From: Microcaldota archaeon
GTDB taxonomy: Archaea; Micrarchaeota; Micrarchaeia; Micrarchaeales; CABMGC01
Assembly: GCA_021817505.1 (NCBI GenBank)
Contig: JAKAUU010000015.1
Span: 1-49,455 of the forward strand
Reading direction: 5' to 3'
DNA length: 49,455 nucleotides
This document shows, one piece after another, positions 9,845 to 19,669 of this stretch. The position numbers and the translations under genes are program-made. Each line of letters begins with the position of its first letter. Positions within the stretch are counted from its first letter, which is position 1. The notes under the pieces are model-generated. The model saw nothing but the letters and a program-made list of their open reading frames with translations, ran no database searches and had not been told where the DNA came from.

Positions 9845-11332
9845 AACTCCAGTCGATGCTGCTGGAGGACACTGCTATCAGATTTCGACAGCCATGCAAG
9901 TCAGCTTACAGACTTCTGTGAGCGGCGTACGGCTCAGTAACGCGTGGTCAATCTACCGTAGAGAAGGGGATAACCTTGGGAAACTGAGGCTAATACCATA
10001 TAGGATAGGGATTCTGGAATGAGCCCTAACTCAAAAGGTTGCGAATTGGAGCATTACCGCTCTACGATGAGACTGCGTCGGATCAGGCAGATGGCGGGGT
10101 AACGGCCCACCATACCTTTGACCCGTAGGGGATATGAGAGTAAGAGCCCCGAGAAGGGCACTGAGACAATGGCCCTAGCGCTACGGCGTGCAGCAGGCGC
10201 GCAATCTCCACAATGCGCGGAAGCGTGATGGGGGGAGTCTGAGTGATGGACTTCGGTTCATCTTTTGCCAAGTTTAGCAAGCTTGGAGAATAAGTGCTGG
10301 GTAAGACCGGTGGCAGCCGCCACGGTAATACCGGCGGCACAAGTGGTGTTCACTATTATTGGGCTTAAAGAGTCCGTAGCCGGCTAAAACCGTCTTGTGT
10401 GAAATATTGGTGCATGACGCCAATACGTGCATAAGATACCTTTTGGCTAGGGAGCGGGAGAGGTCAGGAGTATTCATGGGGTAAGAGTAAAATCCCGTAA
10501 TCCTATGAAGACTACCGGTGGCGAAGGCGCCTGACTAGAACGCATCCGACGGTGAGTGACGAAGGCTAGGAGAACGAATCGGATTAGATACCCGAGTAGC
10601 CCTAGCAGTAAATGATGCAGACTTTGGTGTTGCAACTGCCACGTGTGGTTGCAGTACCGTAGGGTAACTGTTAAGTCTGCCGCCTGGGGAGTACGGCCGC
10701 AAGGTTGAAACTTAAAGCAATTGGCGGGGGAGCACAACAAGGGGTGGATGCTACGGTTTAATTGAATTCAACGTCGGGAACATTACCTGGAGCGACGGCA
10801 GAATGATGGTCAGGCTAAAGACCTTACTAGACAAGCCGAGAGGTGGTGCATGGCGATCGTCAGTTCGTGGTGTGAACTATCCGGTTAAGTCCGGTAACGA
10901 ACGAGACCCTCATTTACAGTTGCCACTGGATTAGCGATAATCCAAGCACTCTGTCAAGACCGCCTTCGTTTAAGGAGGAGGAAGGAGAGGGCAACGGTAC
11001 GTCAGTATGCCCCGAATCTCCAGGGCTACACGCGGCATACATAGGCTGGCACAATGGGCTGCAACTCAGAGATGAGGAGCCAATCCCTAAAACCAGTCCC
11101 GGTCCGGATTGAGGGCTGAAACTCGCCCTCATGAAGTTGGAATCCCTAGTAATCGCTTGTCACTAACGAGCGGTGAATTTGTCCCCGCTCCTTGCACACA
11201 CCGCCCGCCAAGTCATCCAAGTAGGGCCTTAGTGAGGCAGCATCTTTAGATGCTTTCGAATTAAGGTTCTGTGAGGGGGGCTAAGGCGTAACAAGGTATC
11301 CGTAGGGGAACCTGCGGATAGATCACCTCAAA
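9845..11332 (+). rRNA. 16S ribosomal RNA (divergent archaeal)
   Basis: CTCCAGTCGATGCTGCTGGAGG 5' region, GGCAGCCGCCACGGTAATACC, GGATTAGATACCCGAGTAGCCC, GCACACACCGCCCGCC, GTAACAAGGTATCCGTAGGGGAACCTGCGGATAGATCACCTCA. Ends approximate. Confidence 0.95.
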
Positions 11333-11551
11333 ATACAATAAATGGATCACCTAAAAATAACCATTTCGTGTGCATAAAGCTGTTCGCGTTTTTCTGGCGC
11401 ATGCTCAAGCTACATTCATATTTTTTCTTTTCATCAGCACATAGCGCAAGCCATGTTTGTTTTTAAGTTTTCTAGACGCAGATTTGTATTCGGATTCTCT
11501 TCTGCGAGCACGCATATTTAATACAGAAGCTGCATATAAGAAAGCAGTCAG

Positions 11552-14500
11552 GTGTATAAAATAAGTTTTGCAACACGTTCATTGTTTTTTGTACTGCTTA
11601 TTTGCATGTCTGCAGGCATTGCAATGGCTTCAGGATTCGTAATCCCAAATAGCATAGTACATTATTCAAACCTTAGCATCTCCAACTCCCAGTCCTCTGC
11701 AACTGTGAAAGGTCTTCAGATAATGATCCCCTTCAATGCCCTAGCATATCAAACTTATGAGTCGAATTCCTTGAATAATATTGAATTCTTCTATACTAAC
11801 AACGGCACGGTTGTACCATCATGGATGGAGGGCAACCAGCTGGACTGGTATCAGCCTGCGAATACCCTTTACACGAGCCAGAATGTAATCTTCTGGATAA
11901 AGTATGCCCCTTCGATATCGGCAGGTTCCTCTGCAGTGAATACTGTCGCTATAGGATTTGCAAGCAAAACTGTAAATCTTCTGGATAATGTTGATACTGG
12001 AGAAGCTCCGCAGCTGTCATGTTCAAATCCTGCAAATACAATAACGTGCAATTACGGCAGATATGACGATGGCAGTAATGTATTCAATAATTATTGGAAT
12101 TTCTCCAGTAACAATACATGGTATAAAGGAGGACCTGGATACGGCCCTGCAGGCATAGAGTATGCAGACAATGGGATGAGAGTACAGGGATGGACATTTG
12201 ACAATGTCAAGGGGATAACCGCTGTTGGGAATATAATCACGACTCTTGTAAATGCGACAGGATATTCTGGGACAACTTGGGGAGGAGCATTGATACTTTC
12301 TAACAGCAGCGGCGGAAATGGTTTTGGAGATTATCCAGGGGTTGGCAGCATTACAGGAGTATACACGTACAGCCCTGTGATAAACCTGTACCATGGCCAG
12401 TATTTTACGCATCTGCAATTGGGTTCAAACATAACTGATCTTAACGCCCCGCATACAGTAAGCATAGGATTCAACAGTTCTGGGGAGATAAATTACACCT
12501 CGATTAATTATGGGAGCAGCATGGGAAGTGAGACATCCAACATGCTTGCACTGTTTCCAACAGGCTATTATAATCAGGGAGCATATGGCACAGGTATGCT
12601 TGCATGCACCAACTTTACCATAGCGTCAGCGCATGCGGAAATAACAACCATAAAGATAGAATGCTCAGGCAGATTCAGCAATAATGGCATTTTGTATGCA
12701 GGTGAAGGAGCAGATGGATGTGGCGGTGTGAGTTCCGCAGGAGGCAATGGAGAAAATTGCATAGGCAGCATCGGCTCTTTTGGAGGAAGCGGCGGGGCAG
12801 GAGGGGGAAATGCCACTCTTGGACTCATAGGAGGCTATGGAGGAAATACGCTTGCTAATGGAGGCATAGGAAGCACAGGTGCAGGCGGGAACGGAGCTGC
12901 TGCCCGGGCGCCATCTGTGATAGATGCTGCAAATGTTGCCTTGTGGGGAGGTTCACCTTCAACATATTTGTCAAGCGGAGGCGGTGGAGGGGCTGCAAAT
13001 GCTGGAGGAGCAGGAGAAGGAAGTTCCCAGGGATTGTTTATAGAGGGGAAGGCAGTTAATGCCGGAAATGTAATTGCAAGGCCTGGATTTAACGTAGGTT
13101 CCGGGTCAGGAGGGGCAGGAGCAGGAGCGTTGCTTATAGCATATGGAAATGGAGGGTATACTCCTGGAACTTATAACTTGTCAGGAAGCAGCGGAGGGGC
13201 TGCCGGGTCAGGCTGGGCTGCAGGCGGGAACGGAGGCGGCGGGCAACTTATCACTTATGATTATGGATCTAATTCCGTGCCTGTAAACGTTATTTTCCCA
13301 AAACAAACAACAACATATCCCATATTAGCTTCGTATCAAGGAAACGCATCTTATTATTACTTATATTCCAGATATATGCCACCGCTTGGCAGGATGCCTT
13401 CAGTAAGTTTTAGTAGCGCGCACATCACCCCATCATGTTCGGCATTCATCACAGATCCATCCAATAGCGTAGTTGATGTTGGACAGTATGAATCCTTCAC
13501 TGTTTCAGAGGGCAATTGCACGGCTCCGTACACATACAACATATTGGTTTCTAGCAGTGCAAAGCCTTCAGTTACAATACACGATTATTTGGTAACCGGG
13601 AGCAGTTCAAGATCCATAGTTTATTCGTTTCAGACAAATACTCTTGATCAGTCAAATTCTCCCGAAGTTGCAAACGTTATTGTAACCTCAGGCAGCAACT
13701 CAGTCGTATCGGCATATTCTTCTTCTTTTTATGTAAATCCACCATTATCTTTCGTGAGCCTGTCTTCTTCTCCCACGCTGCCTGTAACAGAATATACTGG
13801 AAATGCAGTAAAGTTCACTGCAAACATAAGCGGAGGCTCTGCCCCTTATTCCTACAATTTCCTTATTTATAATATAACAACTGGGAGCATAGTTGGCAAT
13901 TACCTGGCATCCAACTCTTCTACAAGCAACACCGTTTCATGGCAGATACCTTATTCGGTAGGGAACAATGCCCTTGAAGTAAATGTAATAGTGAGTGATG
14001 GGAGCTATGGAGGGGCTGAAAAGGTAAATAGCACATATATCAAACCGCTTTATACCAAAAGCATCGTTTCTGTTACAAACGTATTTCCAGATTCCTGCAT
14101 CTCGAACGGCGGTTGCGCAGTTACAGTAAGCGGCGCAGGATTTGAGAATGGGACATCTGTTATTTTCGGCAGCAACAGCGTAAATGCAATCAATGTTACA
14201 AATTCCAGCAGCATGCAGGTAACGGTACCTGCAGGTACTGTGAACAGCATTGTTGATGTGAGTGTAAAGAACCAGTTTGGCTCAACTGCCACTTGGAACG
14301 GCACATTCTACTACGGATGGATATTTATCTCTGATAACTTCTCCACTGGCAATTTTAATGGATGGAATGAAACTGGAAGCTGCTGCGTCACAGGAGGTAG
14401 TTTGTATGTTGTATCGGGTGGTCAGACAACATTCAGCAATACTTTGACACCTGCGCCCATATCAGGCAATACAGAAGCCATGATATGGTATCCATTCAGG

Positions 14501-16828
14501 CAGGGGATTGTGGATATAAATAGTACTAAGATGACGCTTGTAAGCGGCAATCCTTTTTCCCCAGGATGGGATTCTAATAATGGCGGTAGTGTTTATCTTG
14601 GAGGTTATTATGGCATAGTGACGAATAATGCAAGTGTTCTCCACTGGTTATATGGCAGTAAATTCTTAACTAATGGCAATTGGGCTGGAAACAATATTAC
14701 TATCTTTGAAGCGCGCAAGACAATAGCTTCAGTAACAAATTCGATATCGATGACATTGACAAGTTCTGCAGGAGGAAATAGCGGATACTTCCTTGCGGAT
14801 AAATGGTGGGAAGGGTTACAACAAAATATCGAATCATGTGCAAGTTCAACAGAATGCACCCTTACAAGTAATGTAGGGATAGAAAATAATATACCTTATA
14901 TAAGCGGAACAGATGATATAAATAATTTCTTTGGACAATCCTTCCTTAATAATGGACCTACAACCATGTTCGTAAGGGGCTATGTATACTTCCAAGCACC
15001 TACCCATGGGGGAGTGTATGGGCAGAGAAAGGTATACTACCTAAAAAATGAGTGCGGCGGCTCTTCAGGCCTGCCTTGTATAGGGATAGCATATATACTC
15101 AGCAGCTTTGTTTACAATCCGGAATATGGAAATGTTAGCATAAATGGCAATTCTGTAACTCTATTGTCTGGAGACGGATTCCCAACTGACGGAAGTTGGA
15201 ATGGTAAAGGAATACTGATAAATGAAAGCACAAACTATACTATCGCTTCCGTTAAGAATGGAACATACCTTACACTTACATCAAATGCAGGAAGGTATAC
15301 CGATGTAGGATATCAATCGTTAGCTAATGATATAGCTCTTACAAGCGATCTTCAATCCAATATCAACCCCGCTACGGGAAATTTGACAGATAGTGACCAT
15401 TATATGGCCGTTCCGTACCTTAACTTCAATCAGTGGTACGAGATACAGGTAGAGGCGGCGCTTAACACCCCTGGAGAAGCAAATGGTTATGTGAACGTTT
15501 GGATTAATGGCAGGTATAGGCCAGATCTGTCATTGTCCGGAATAGAATGGAGAAACTCAAGTAATGATGGAGGATGGCAGTATGTTGAAATAGGAAGGCA
15601 GCTTGATGCGGGCAATGGAACTGCTAGAACTGCCTGGACTAACGAATATAGATTCTGGGATGACGTAGCACTCTCTAATGCCGATACCCCAACACCTGTT
15701 CAGCTCCAGCCTATAAATACAACATTTAAAACGACAACTACTATTTCAGTATCTTCAACCTCTTCTACAACAACTGTTGGGACCACATCCCCGACAACCA
15801 TGCCTGTAACCACGGTTACATCAAGTGGAAATAGTGGTGGCGGAGGGGGAGGAGGGGCTGGAGGCGGTGGAGGATCCGGAGAGCCAGTGGTATTGGCATA
15901 TAACACCTCTTCGTTTAATGGGTGGAAAATACTTAACTTTACACAGGACAATTCTGAGAATCTGGTGATAGGCGGAAGATTATTTGGAATAACCTTGAAT
16001 TCCATATCGCCCACATTGGTAGATATTACCGTGAATGGGGTGGCGTATACGCTGCATGTCGGCACACCTTTGGCAATAGGCAGTAATTACTACCTTAATC
16101 TCAGTTCGATATCTTATCTCCCAATACTGGAGACTGCTTCTATTGAGTTGTATGTTAACAATACGGCGTCAAAGACCGTATCCTCAAGCAATTCATCTTC
16201 ACAGAATTACAACGTATCCATAAGCCTGAATGGCAGCAGTTTTGCTTCTGGAAGTTCACAGTACATAACGGCGCGGGTGGCAGACCCTTCAGATACGGTT
16301 GCAATATACACGAATGGTGTTCTCCAGGCAGAAGGTGAAGGAAGCGCAACATTCAACATCAACGTACTTTCAAAAGGGAATTATACCCTGCAGGCATGTG
16401 ATATAAGTGTATCTCCCAGAGCCTGCAGCGCTATAGAGAAGTTCTCCATACTTGCACCTTCTACTGCTGCCACGACTACCATATCCCAGGTCACAACTGT
16501 TGGCCAGACAAACACCTCATCTTCAACGGCATCTGAAACTGATGATATAGTACTGATGGTTGTTGCCACGATTGCAATAGGAACAATAATAGCATTCACG
16601 TTGCGCTACCGCAGGCATATGGGAAAAATGAGAGGCAATGACGGTGCAGGGCCTGAGCATGGCAGATTAACATACTCTTCTGAACAGCCTAAACAGGTTA
16701 ACCGGGCAGAAGAGCCTAAAGAAACAGGACCAACGCCTCCGGATGTAATTGGACAGCAGAATGAGGATAAACCTGATGAAAGTGCTGCAGGAACTTCTGC
16801 AGAACCTACAGGAGCAAAACAAGATTAA
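11552..16828 (+). CDS. Giant secreted/S-layer-like surface protein with N-terminal DUF2341-like region, Gly-rich block, IPT/TIG-like domain, Thr/Ser-rich linker, C-terminal TM and charged tail
   Basis: 1758 aa; signal-like N-terminus; GG-rich 12.7-13.25 kb; IVSVTNVFPDSCISNGGCAVTVSGAGFENGTSVIFGSN (TIG-like); TTTTISVSSTSSTTT; TM DDIVLMVVATIAIGTIIAFTLRYRR. Confidence 0.85.
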   Translation: MYKISFATRSLFFVLLICMSAGIAMASGFVIPNSIVHYSNLSISNSQSSATVKGLQIMIPFNALAYQTYESNSLNNIEFFYTNNGTVVPSWMEGNQLDWYQPANTLYTSQNVIFWIKYAPSISAGSSAVNTVAIGFASKTVNLLDNVDTGEAPQLSCSNPANTITCNYGRYDDGSNVFNNYWNFSSNNTWYKGGPGYGPAGIEYADNGMRVQGWTFDNVKGITAVGNIITTLVNATGYSGTTWGGALILSNSSGGNGFGDYPGVGSITGVYTYSPVINLYHGQYFTHLQLGSNITDLNAPHTVSIGFNSSGEINYTSINYGSSMGSETSNMLALFPTGYYNQGAYGTGMLACTNFTIASAHAEITTIKIECSGRFSNNGILYAGEGADGCGGVSSAGGNGENCIGSIGSFGGSGGAGGGNATLGLIGGYGGNTLANGGIGSTGAGGNGAAARAPSVIDAANVALWGGSPSTYLSSGGGGGAANAGGAGEGSSQGLFIEGKAVNAGNVIARPGFNVGSGSGGAGAGALLIAYGNGGYTPGTYNLSGSSGGAAGSGWAAGGNGGGGQLITYDYGSNSVPVNVIFPKQTTTYPILASYQGNASYYYLYSRYMPPLGRMPSVSFSSAHITPSCSAFITDPSNSVVDVGQYESFTVSEGNCTAPYTYNILVSSSAKPSVTIHDYLVTGSSSRSIVYSFQTNTLDQSNSPEVANVIVTSGSNSVVSAYSSSFYVNPPLSFVSLSSSPTLPVTEYTGNAVKFTANISGGSAPYSYNFLIYNITTGSIVGNYLASNSSTSNTVSWQIPYSVGNNALEVNVIVSDGSYGGAEKVNSTYIKPLYTKSIVSVTNVFPDSCISNGGCAVTVSGAGFENGTSVIFGSNSVNAINVTNSSSMQVTVPAGTVNSIVDVSVKNQFGSTATWNGTFYYGWIFISDNFSTGNFNGWNETGSCCVTGGSLYVVSGGQTTFSNTLTPAPISGNTEAMIWYPFRQGIVDINSTKMTLVSGNPFSPGWDSNNGGSVYLGGYYGIVTNNASVLHWLYGSKFLTNGNWAGNNITIFEARKTIASVTNSISMTLTSSAGGNSGYFLADKWWEGLQQNIESCASSTECTLTSNVGIENNIPYISGTDDINNFFGQSFLNNGPTTMFVRGYVYFQAPTHGGVYGQRKVYYLKNECGGSSGLPCIGIAYILSSFVYNPEYGNVSINGNSVTLLSGDGFPTDGSWNGKGILINESTNYTIASVKNGTYLTLTSNAGRYTDVGYQSLANDIALTSDLQSNINPATGNLTDSDHYMAVPYLNFNQWYEIQVEAALNTPGEANGYVNVWINGRYRPDLSLSGIEWRNSSNDGGWQYVEIGRQLDAGNGTARTAWTNEYRFWDDVALSNADTPTPVQLQPINTTFKTTTTISVSSTSSTTTVGTTSPTTMPVTTVTSSGNSGGGGGGGAGGGGGSGEPVVLAYNTSSFNGWKILNFTQDNSENLVIGGRLFGITLNSISPTLVDITVNGVAYTLHVGTPLAIGSNYYLNLSSISYLPILETASIELYVNNTASKTVSSSNSSSQNYNVSISLNGSSFASGSSQYITARVADPSDTVAIYTNGVLQAEGEGSATFNINVLSKGNYTLQACDISVSPRACSAIEKFSILAPSTAATTTISQVTTVGQTNTSSSTASETDDIVLMVVATIAIGTIIAFTLRYRRHMGKMRGNDGAGPEHGRLTYSSEQPKQVNRAEEPKETGPTPPDVIGQQNEDKPDESAAGTSAEPTGAKQD

Positions 16829-16960
16829 TGGAACAGAAATGGCAGACAGATCATTGCGCTGTTATTAAAAGTTCATTGACTGACTGCCATGCTCGCTTCT
16901 ATCCGATCAAAAAGACGTAGTATTAGCTTGATTTAAATAACGTAGTGGTTATTTGTAATC

Positions 16961-17443
16961 ATGAAAGTAAAGCTTGGGCCTAGTGCATATTACATCGCAG
17001 GTCTCTTATCCAAAACAAAGGAGGAGAACAACGCAATAGGAGTAAAGACAGGGATGCCGGAACTTGAGGAGCGTTTTGTTGAGATAGCGATAAAGGATTT
17101 CAAGATAGATTCAAAGAAGATACTCTTTGAGAAAGGTGAAAGGCACGTGCATGTTTACTTTTATCATTCGCAGATAGCGAAACAGCTGAAAGCGGTGATA
17201 AAGAGTTCTACTAAGATCTTTACAAAGAGGGATATCAAATCGGCGAGCTATCTCGCAGGCATATTTGATGCTGCCGGGCATGTAGGTAGGAACGAATTCA
17301 AGATAAACGGGCTGACAGCTGCGGATATTATGGTTCTTGAAAACCTCGGAGTGCATACGCATGGAGACAAGATAGTAAATATCGGTAGTTTTGTGCAACT
17401 GGTTAAAGACAGGAGCGTGATACTGAAACAGCGAAACCTGTAG
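16961..17443 (+). CDS. Stand-alone LAGLIDADG-fold protein (probably catalytically dead)
   Basis: 160 aa with two degenerate motifs: AYYIAGLLSKTKEENNAIGV and ASYLAGIFDAAGHVGRNEFKI. Confidence 0.7.
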   Translation: MKVKLGPSAYYIAGLLSKTKEENNAIGVKTGMPELEERFVEIAIKDFKIDSKKILFEKGERHVHVYFYHSQIAKQLKAVIKSSTKIFTKRDIKSASYLAGIFDAAGHVGRNEFKINGLTAADIMVLENLGVHTHGDKIVNIGSFVQLVKDRSVILKQRNL

Positions 17444-17537
17444 TCCTTCTACAGCGGTTCGTTTTTTGTCTAATTAACAGATGTTGTTTAAATATGACTT
17501 TTGTCATTATTTATCTCTGATTTAGAGGGTGTGAGCT

Positions 17538-18530
17538 ATGAGCATCATAATGATAGACTTCAAGAATAAGAGGCGTGTAGCTAGTCTTCTAGATGCTCAT
17601 AGGAAGGATGACAGTGAGGAAAAGGAGAGAAAGACTGAGAGGCATGCGGCTTTTACGGGATTTGTGGCTGGGACCTTGATGGCAGTTGCAATAGCGGTGG
17701 GAGTGCAGGACATGCACGATGCGAATCATAACTGGCAGGCGGCCAGAAATAATAATACGGAGTATAGCGTGACGAAGACGGGCAGCTTTAGGGAGCGCTA
17801 TATGCAGAGGAACCTTTTAGGCACATTAAACCTTGAGGACTCAAGATATGGAGTGTCATTTAATTGGGCAGGATATGAAATAGACGGCAGCAATGGTGCC
17901 TTTAAAGGCGTATCTGCGTCCTTCACGGTGCCTACGGCAATGTGGGATGGAAATAAGGCAATAGATATGTGGACTGGGCTTGGAGGTAGCCCCTCAGAGG
18001 GACTGATACAGGCAGGAGTGGAGGTTTCAGGAAGTAAGGTGTTTCCATGGGTAGAGGAACTCCCGAAAGCCCAGAGCAGGATATCGGGGATCGAAATAAG
18101 CTCGGGAGACAGCGTAAGCGTAAGCATAGATAGCAGGAACAAAAGCGGAATTGGAAATTTGTGGACCATTAGCATTGTAGACAATACCACAGGTAAAAGG
18201 TTTTCCGAGACTCTTGATTATAAAGTAGGTACAAAATCTGCCGAGTGCATAGTTGAAAGCCCAAGAACGGATATAAGGGCAGGCGGCCCTATCCTTAACA
18301 GAATGCCTGATTTCGGCACCGTGAGCTTCGGTTCATGCGTCCCTGTTTTTACAAAACAAGGGGTTAAGGATGCAGAGAGTACAATGGACAGGGAGAGTGA
18401 TTCGGTAAAGGTTATGCGCATGTACATACTTAGGAGAGATGGCAGACTGGCAACAAGCATGTCTGGGATAGGCAGCCGTGGAAGTTTTGACGTAAATTAT
18501 ATTCCAGGACCTGAATCAAAAAGAGTATGA
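17538..18530 (+). CDS. Membrane-anchored G1-family (eqolisin/peptidase A4-like) acid peptidase
   Basis: N-terminal TM; NWAGYEIDG...FTVPTAMWDGNKAIDMWTGLGGSPSEGLIQAGVE...FPWVEELP...SAECIVESP matches the Q/E catalytic neighbourhoods of G1 peptidases. Confidence 0.8.
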   Translation: MSIIMIDFKNKRRVASLLDAHRKDDSEEKERKTERHAAFTGFVAGTLMAVAIAVGVQDMHDANHNWQAARNNNTEYSVTKTGSFRERYMQRNLLGTLNLEDSRYGVSFNWAGYEIDGSNGAFKGVSASFTVPTAMWDGNKAIDMWTGLGGSPSEGLIQAGVEVSGSKVFPWVEELPKAQSRISGIEISSGDSVSVSIDSRNKSGIGNLWTISIVDNTTGKRFSETLDYKVGTKSAECIVESPRTDIRAGGPILNRMPDFGTVSFGSCVPVFTKQGVKDAESTMDRESDSVKVMRMYILRRDGRLATSMSGIGSRGSFDVNYIPGPESKRV

Positions 18531-18598
18531 TCCATTTCTGCTAGAAAGTACCTTCGGATAAACTGCGCGTTTCCTTTATCTTTGCAGTAAAAAGCAAA

Positions 18599-18673
18599 TG
18601 GGCCCGGAGAGATTTGAACTCTCGGCCTTTCGATTATCAGTCGAACGCTCCGACCAGGCTAAGCTACGGGCCC
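18599..18673 (-). tRNA. tRNA-Ile(GAT)
   Basis: Acceptor GGGCCCG/CGGGCCC; anticodon arm TTCGA-CTGATAA-TCGAA; T-arm GAGAGTTCAAATCTCTC. Confidence 0.93.
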
Positions 18674-19669
18674 TTAAGCGCTTATAGTATGTGCATCTTC
18701 CTTTTTATCCTTTTTCAATTCTCTTGAGGCGAGCTCCAGGTCGCTTTTCAGCATGTGCTCGTTCTTTGGGAACCTCAAAATTGCAGATGGGTGAAGTGTT
18801 ATGATATACCTGATCCCATTATTTTCCATTATTTTGCCCCGGTTATCTGAGATGGAGTCTTTCCCGAGTATTGCCTTTGCGGCTACTCTCCCAAGCAAAA
18901 CCACATACTCTGGTTTGATTATTGAGAGTTGTCTCTCTATGAAAGGCCTGCAGAGTGCAATCTCATCTTTAGAAGGCTCCCTGTTCTTCGGCGGGAAGAA
19001 CTGGACCACGCTTGTAATATAGGCATTCTCCCTGCCTATTCCGCTCTCTTCAAGAAGCTTGCTCAGAAGTGCGCCGCTCCTTCCTATGAATGGCCTCTTT
19101 TGTATATCCTCATTGGCACCTGGAGCCTGGCCTATTAGCATTATCCTTGCATTCAGCGGGCCCTCCCCCGGCACAAAGGTCTTCGAAAGAGACCATCCTT
19201 TGATGCTGCCCGGAAGCCTTGAATACTCTGAATTTAGCGTGTGCATCTCCTCATATCTGTCTATGTAATCCCTTATATCAGGAAGTATGTGCAGCATCTC
19301 CTTGTGTTTTAGAAGTTCGCCTGCCTCATTGACAGGACACCACAGGTATGCAATATGCTCCTCTGATATTCTTACTTTTTGGTCTCCACTCTTTGCCAGG
19401 AATAATCTCACGTGCTTCGACACCCTTTCCTTATGGTCTTCAAATATGTAATGTATGGATGTGCTGAAATACGGGAAGAGATTGACAGCAAGCCCGGTTT
19501 CCTCCTTTATCTCACGCAGGGCTGCTGCTTCTTCAGATTCCCCTCTCTCCACATGCCCTTTAGGGAGATCATATGCCTCTCTTCCCTCCTTTTTAAGCAG
19601 AAGAAGGCTTATCCCAGACGGATCGGACCGGTATATTATGGCTCCTGCAGAATACTCTGACCTCATCAT
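18674..19669 (-). CDS. Nudix hydrolase fused to family-4-like uracil-DNA glycosylase
   Basis: Nudix box GHVERGESEEAAALREIKEETGLAV, then FVPGEGPLNARIMLIGQAPGANEDIQKRPFIGRSGALL...HPSAIL. Start trimmed to MMRSEYSAG overlapping the upstream stop. Confidence 0.85.
   Translation of the reverse strand: MMRSEYSAGAIIYRSDPSGISLLLLKKEGREAYDLPKGHVERGESEEAAALREIKEETGLAVNLFPYFSTSIHYIFEDHKERVSKHVRLFLAKSGDQKVRISEEHIAYLWCPVNEAGELLKHKEMLHILPDIRDYIDRYEEMHTLNSEYSRLPGSIKGWSLSKTFVPGEGPLNARIMLIGQAPGANEDIQKRPFIGRSGALLSKLLEESGIGRENAYITSVVQFFPPKNREPSKDEIALCRPFIERQLSIIKPEYVVLLGRVAAKAILGKDSISDNRGKIMENNGIRYIITLHPSAILRFPKNEHMLKSDLELASRELKKDKKEDAHTISA

Noticed and set aside
10083-11132. Minus-strand ORFs within 16S
   Set aside because: Fall inside rRNA; no protein family features.
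12700-13260. Possible CRISPR or microsatellite array
   Set aside because: Repetitive GGA/GGC codons belong to a Gly-rich protein domain; no regular repeat-spacer spacing. No CRISPR array seen anywhere in the window.
12574-16599. Antisense ORFs opposite the giant surface protein (for example Pro-rich 12574..12828 and 15700..16065)
   Set aside because: Pro-rich translations are the complement of Gly-rich coding sequence.
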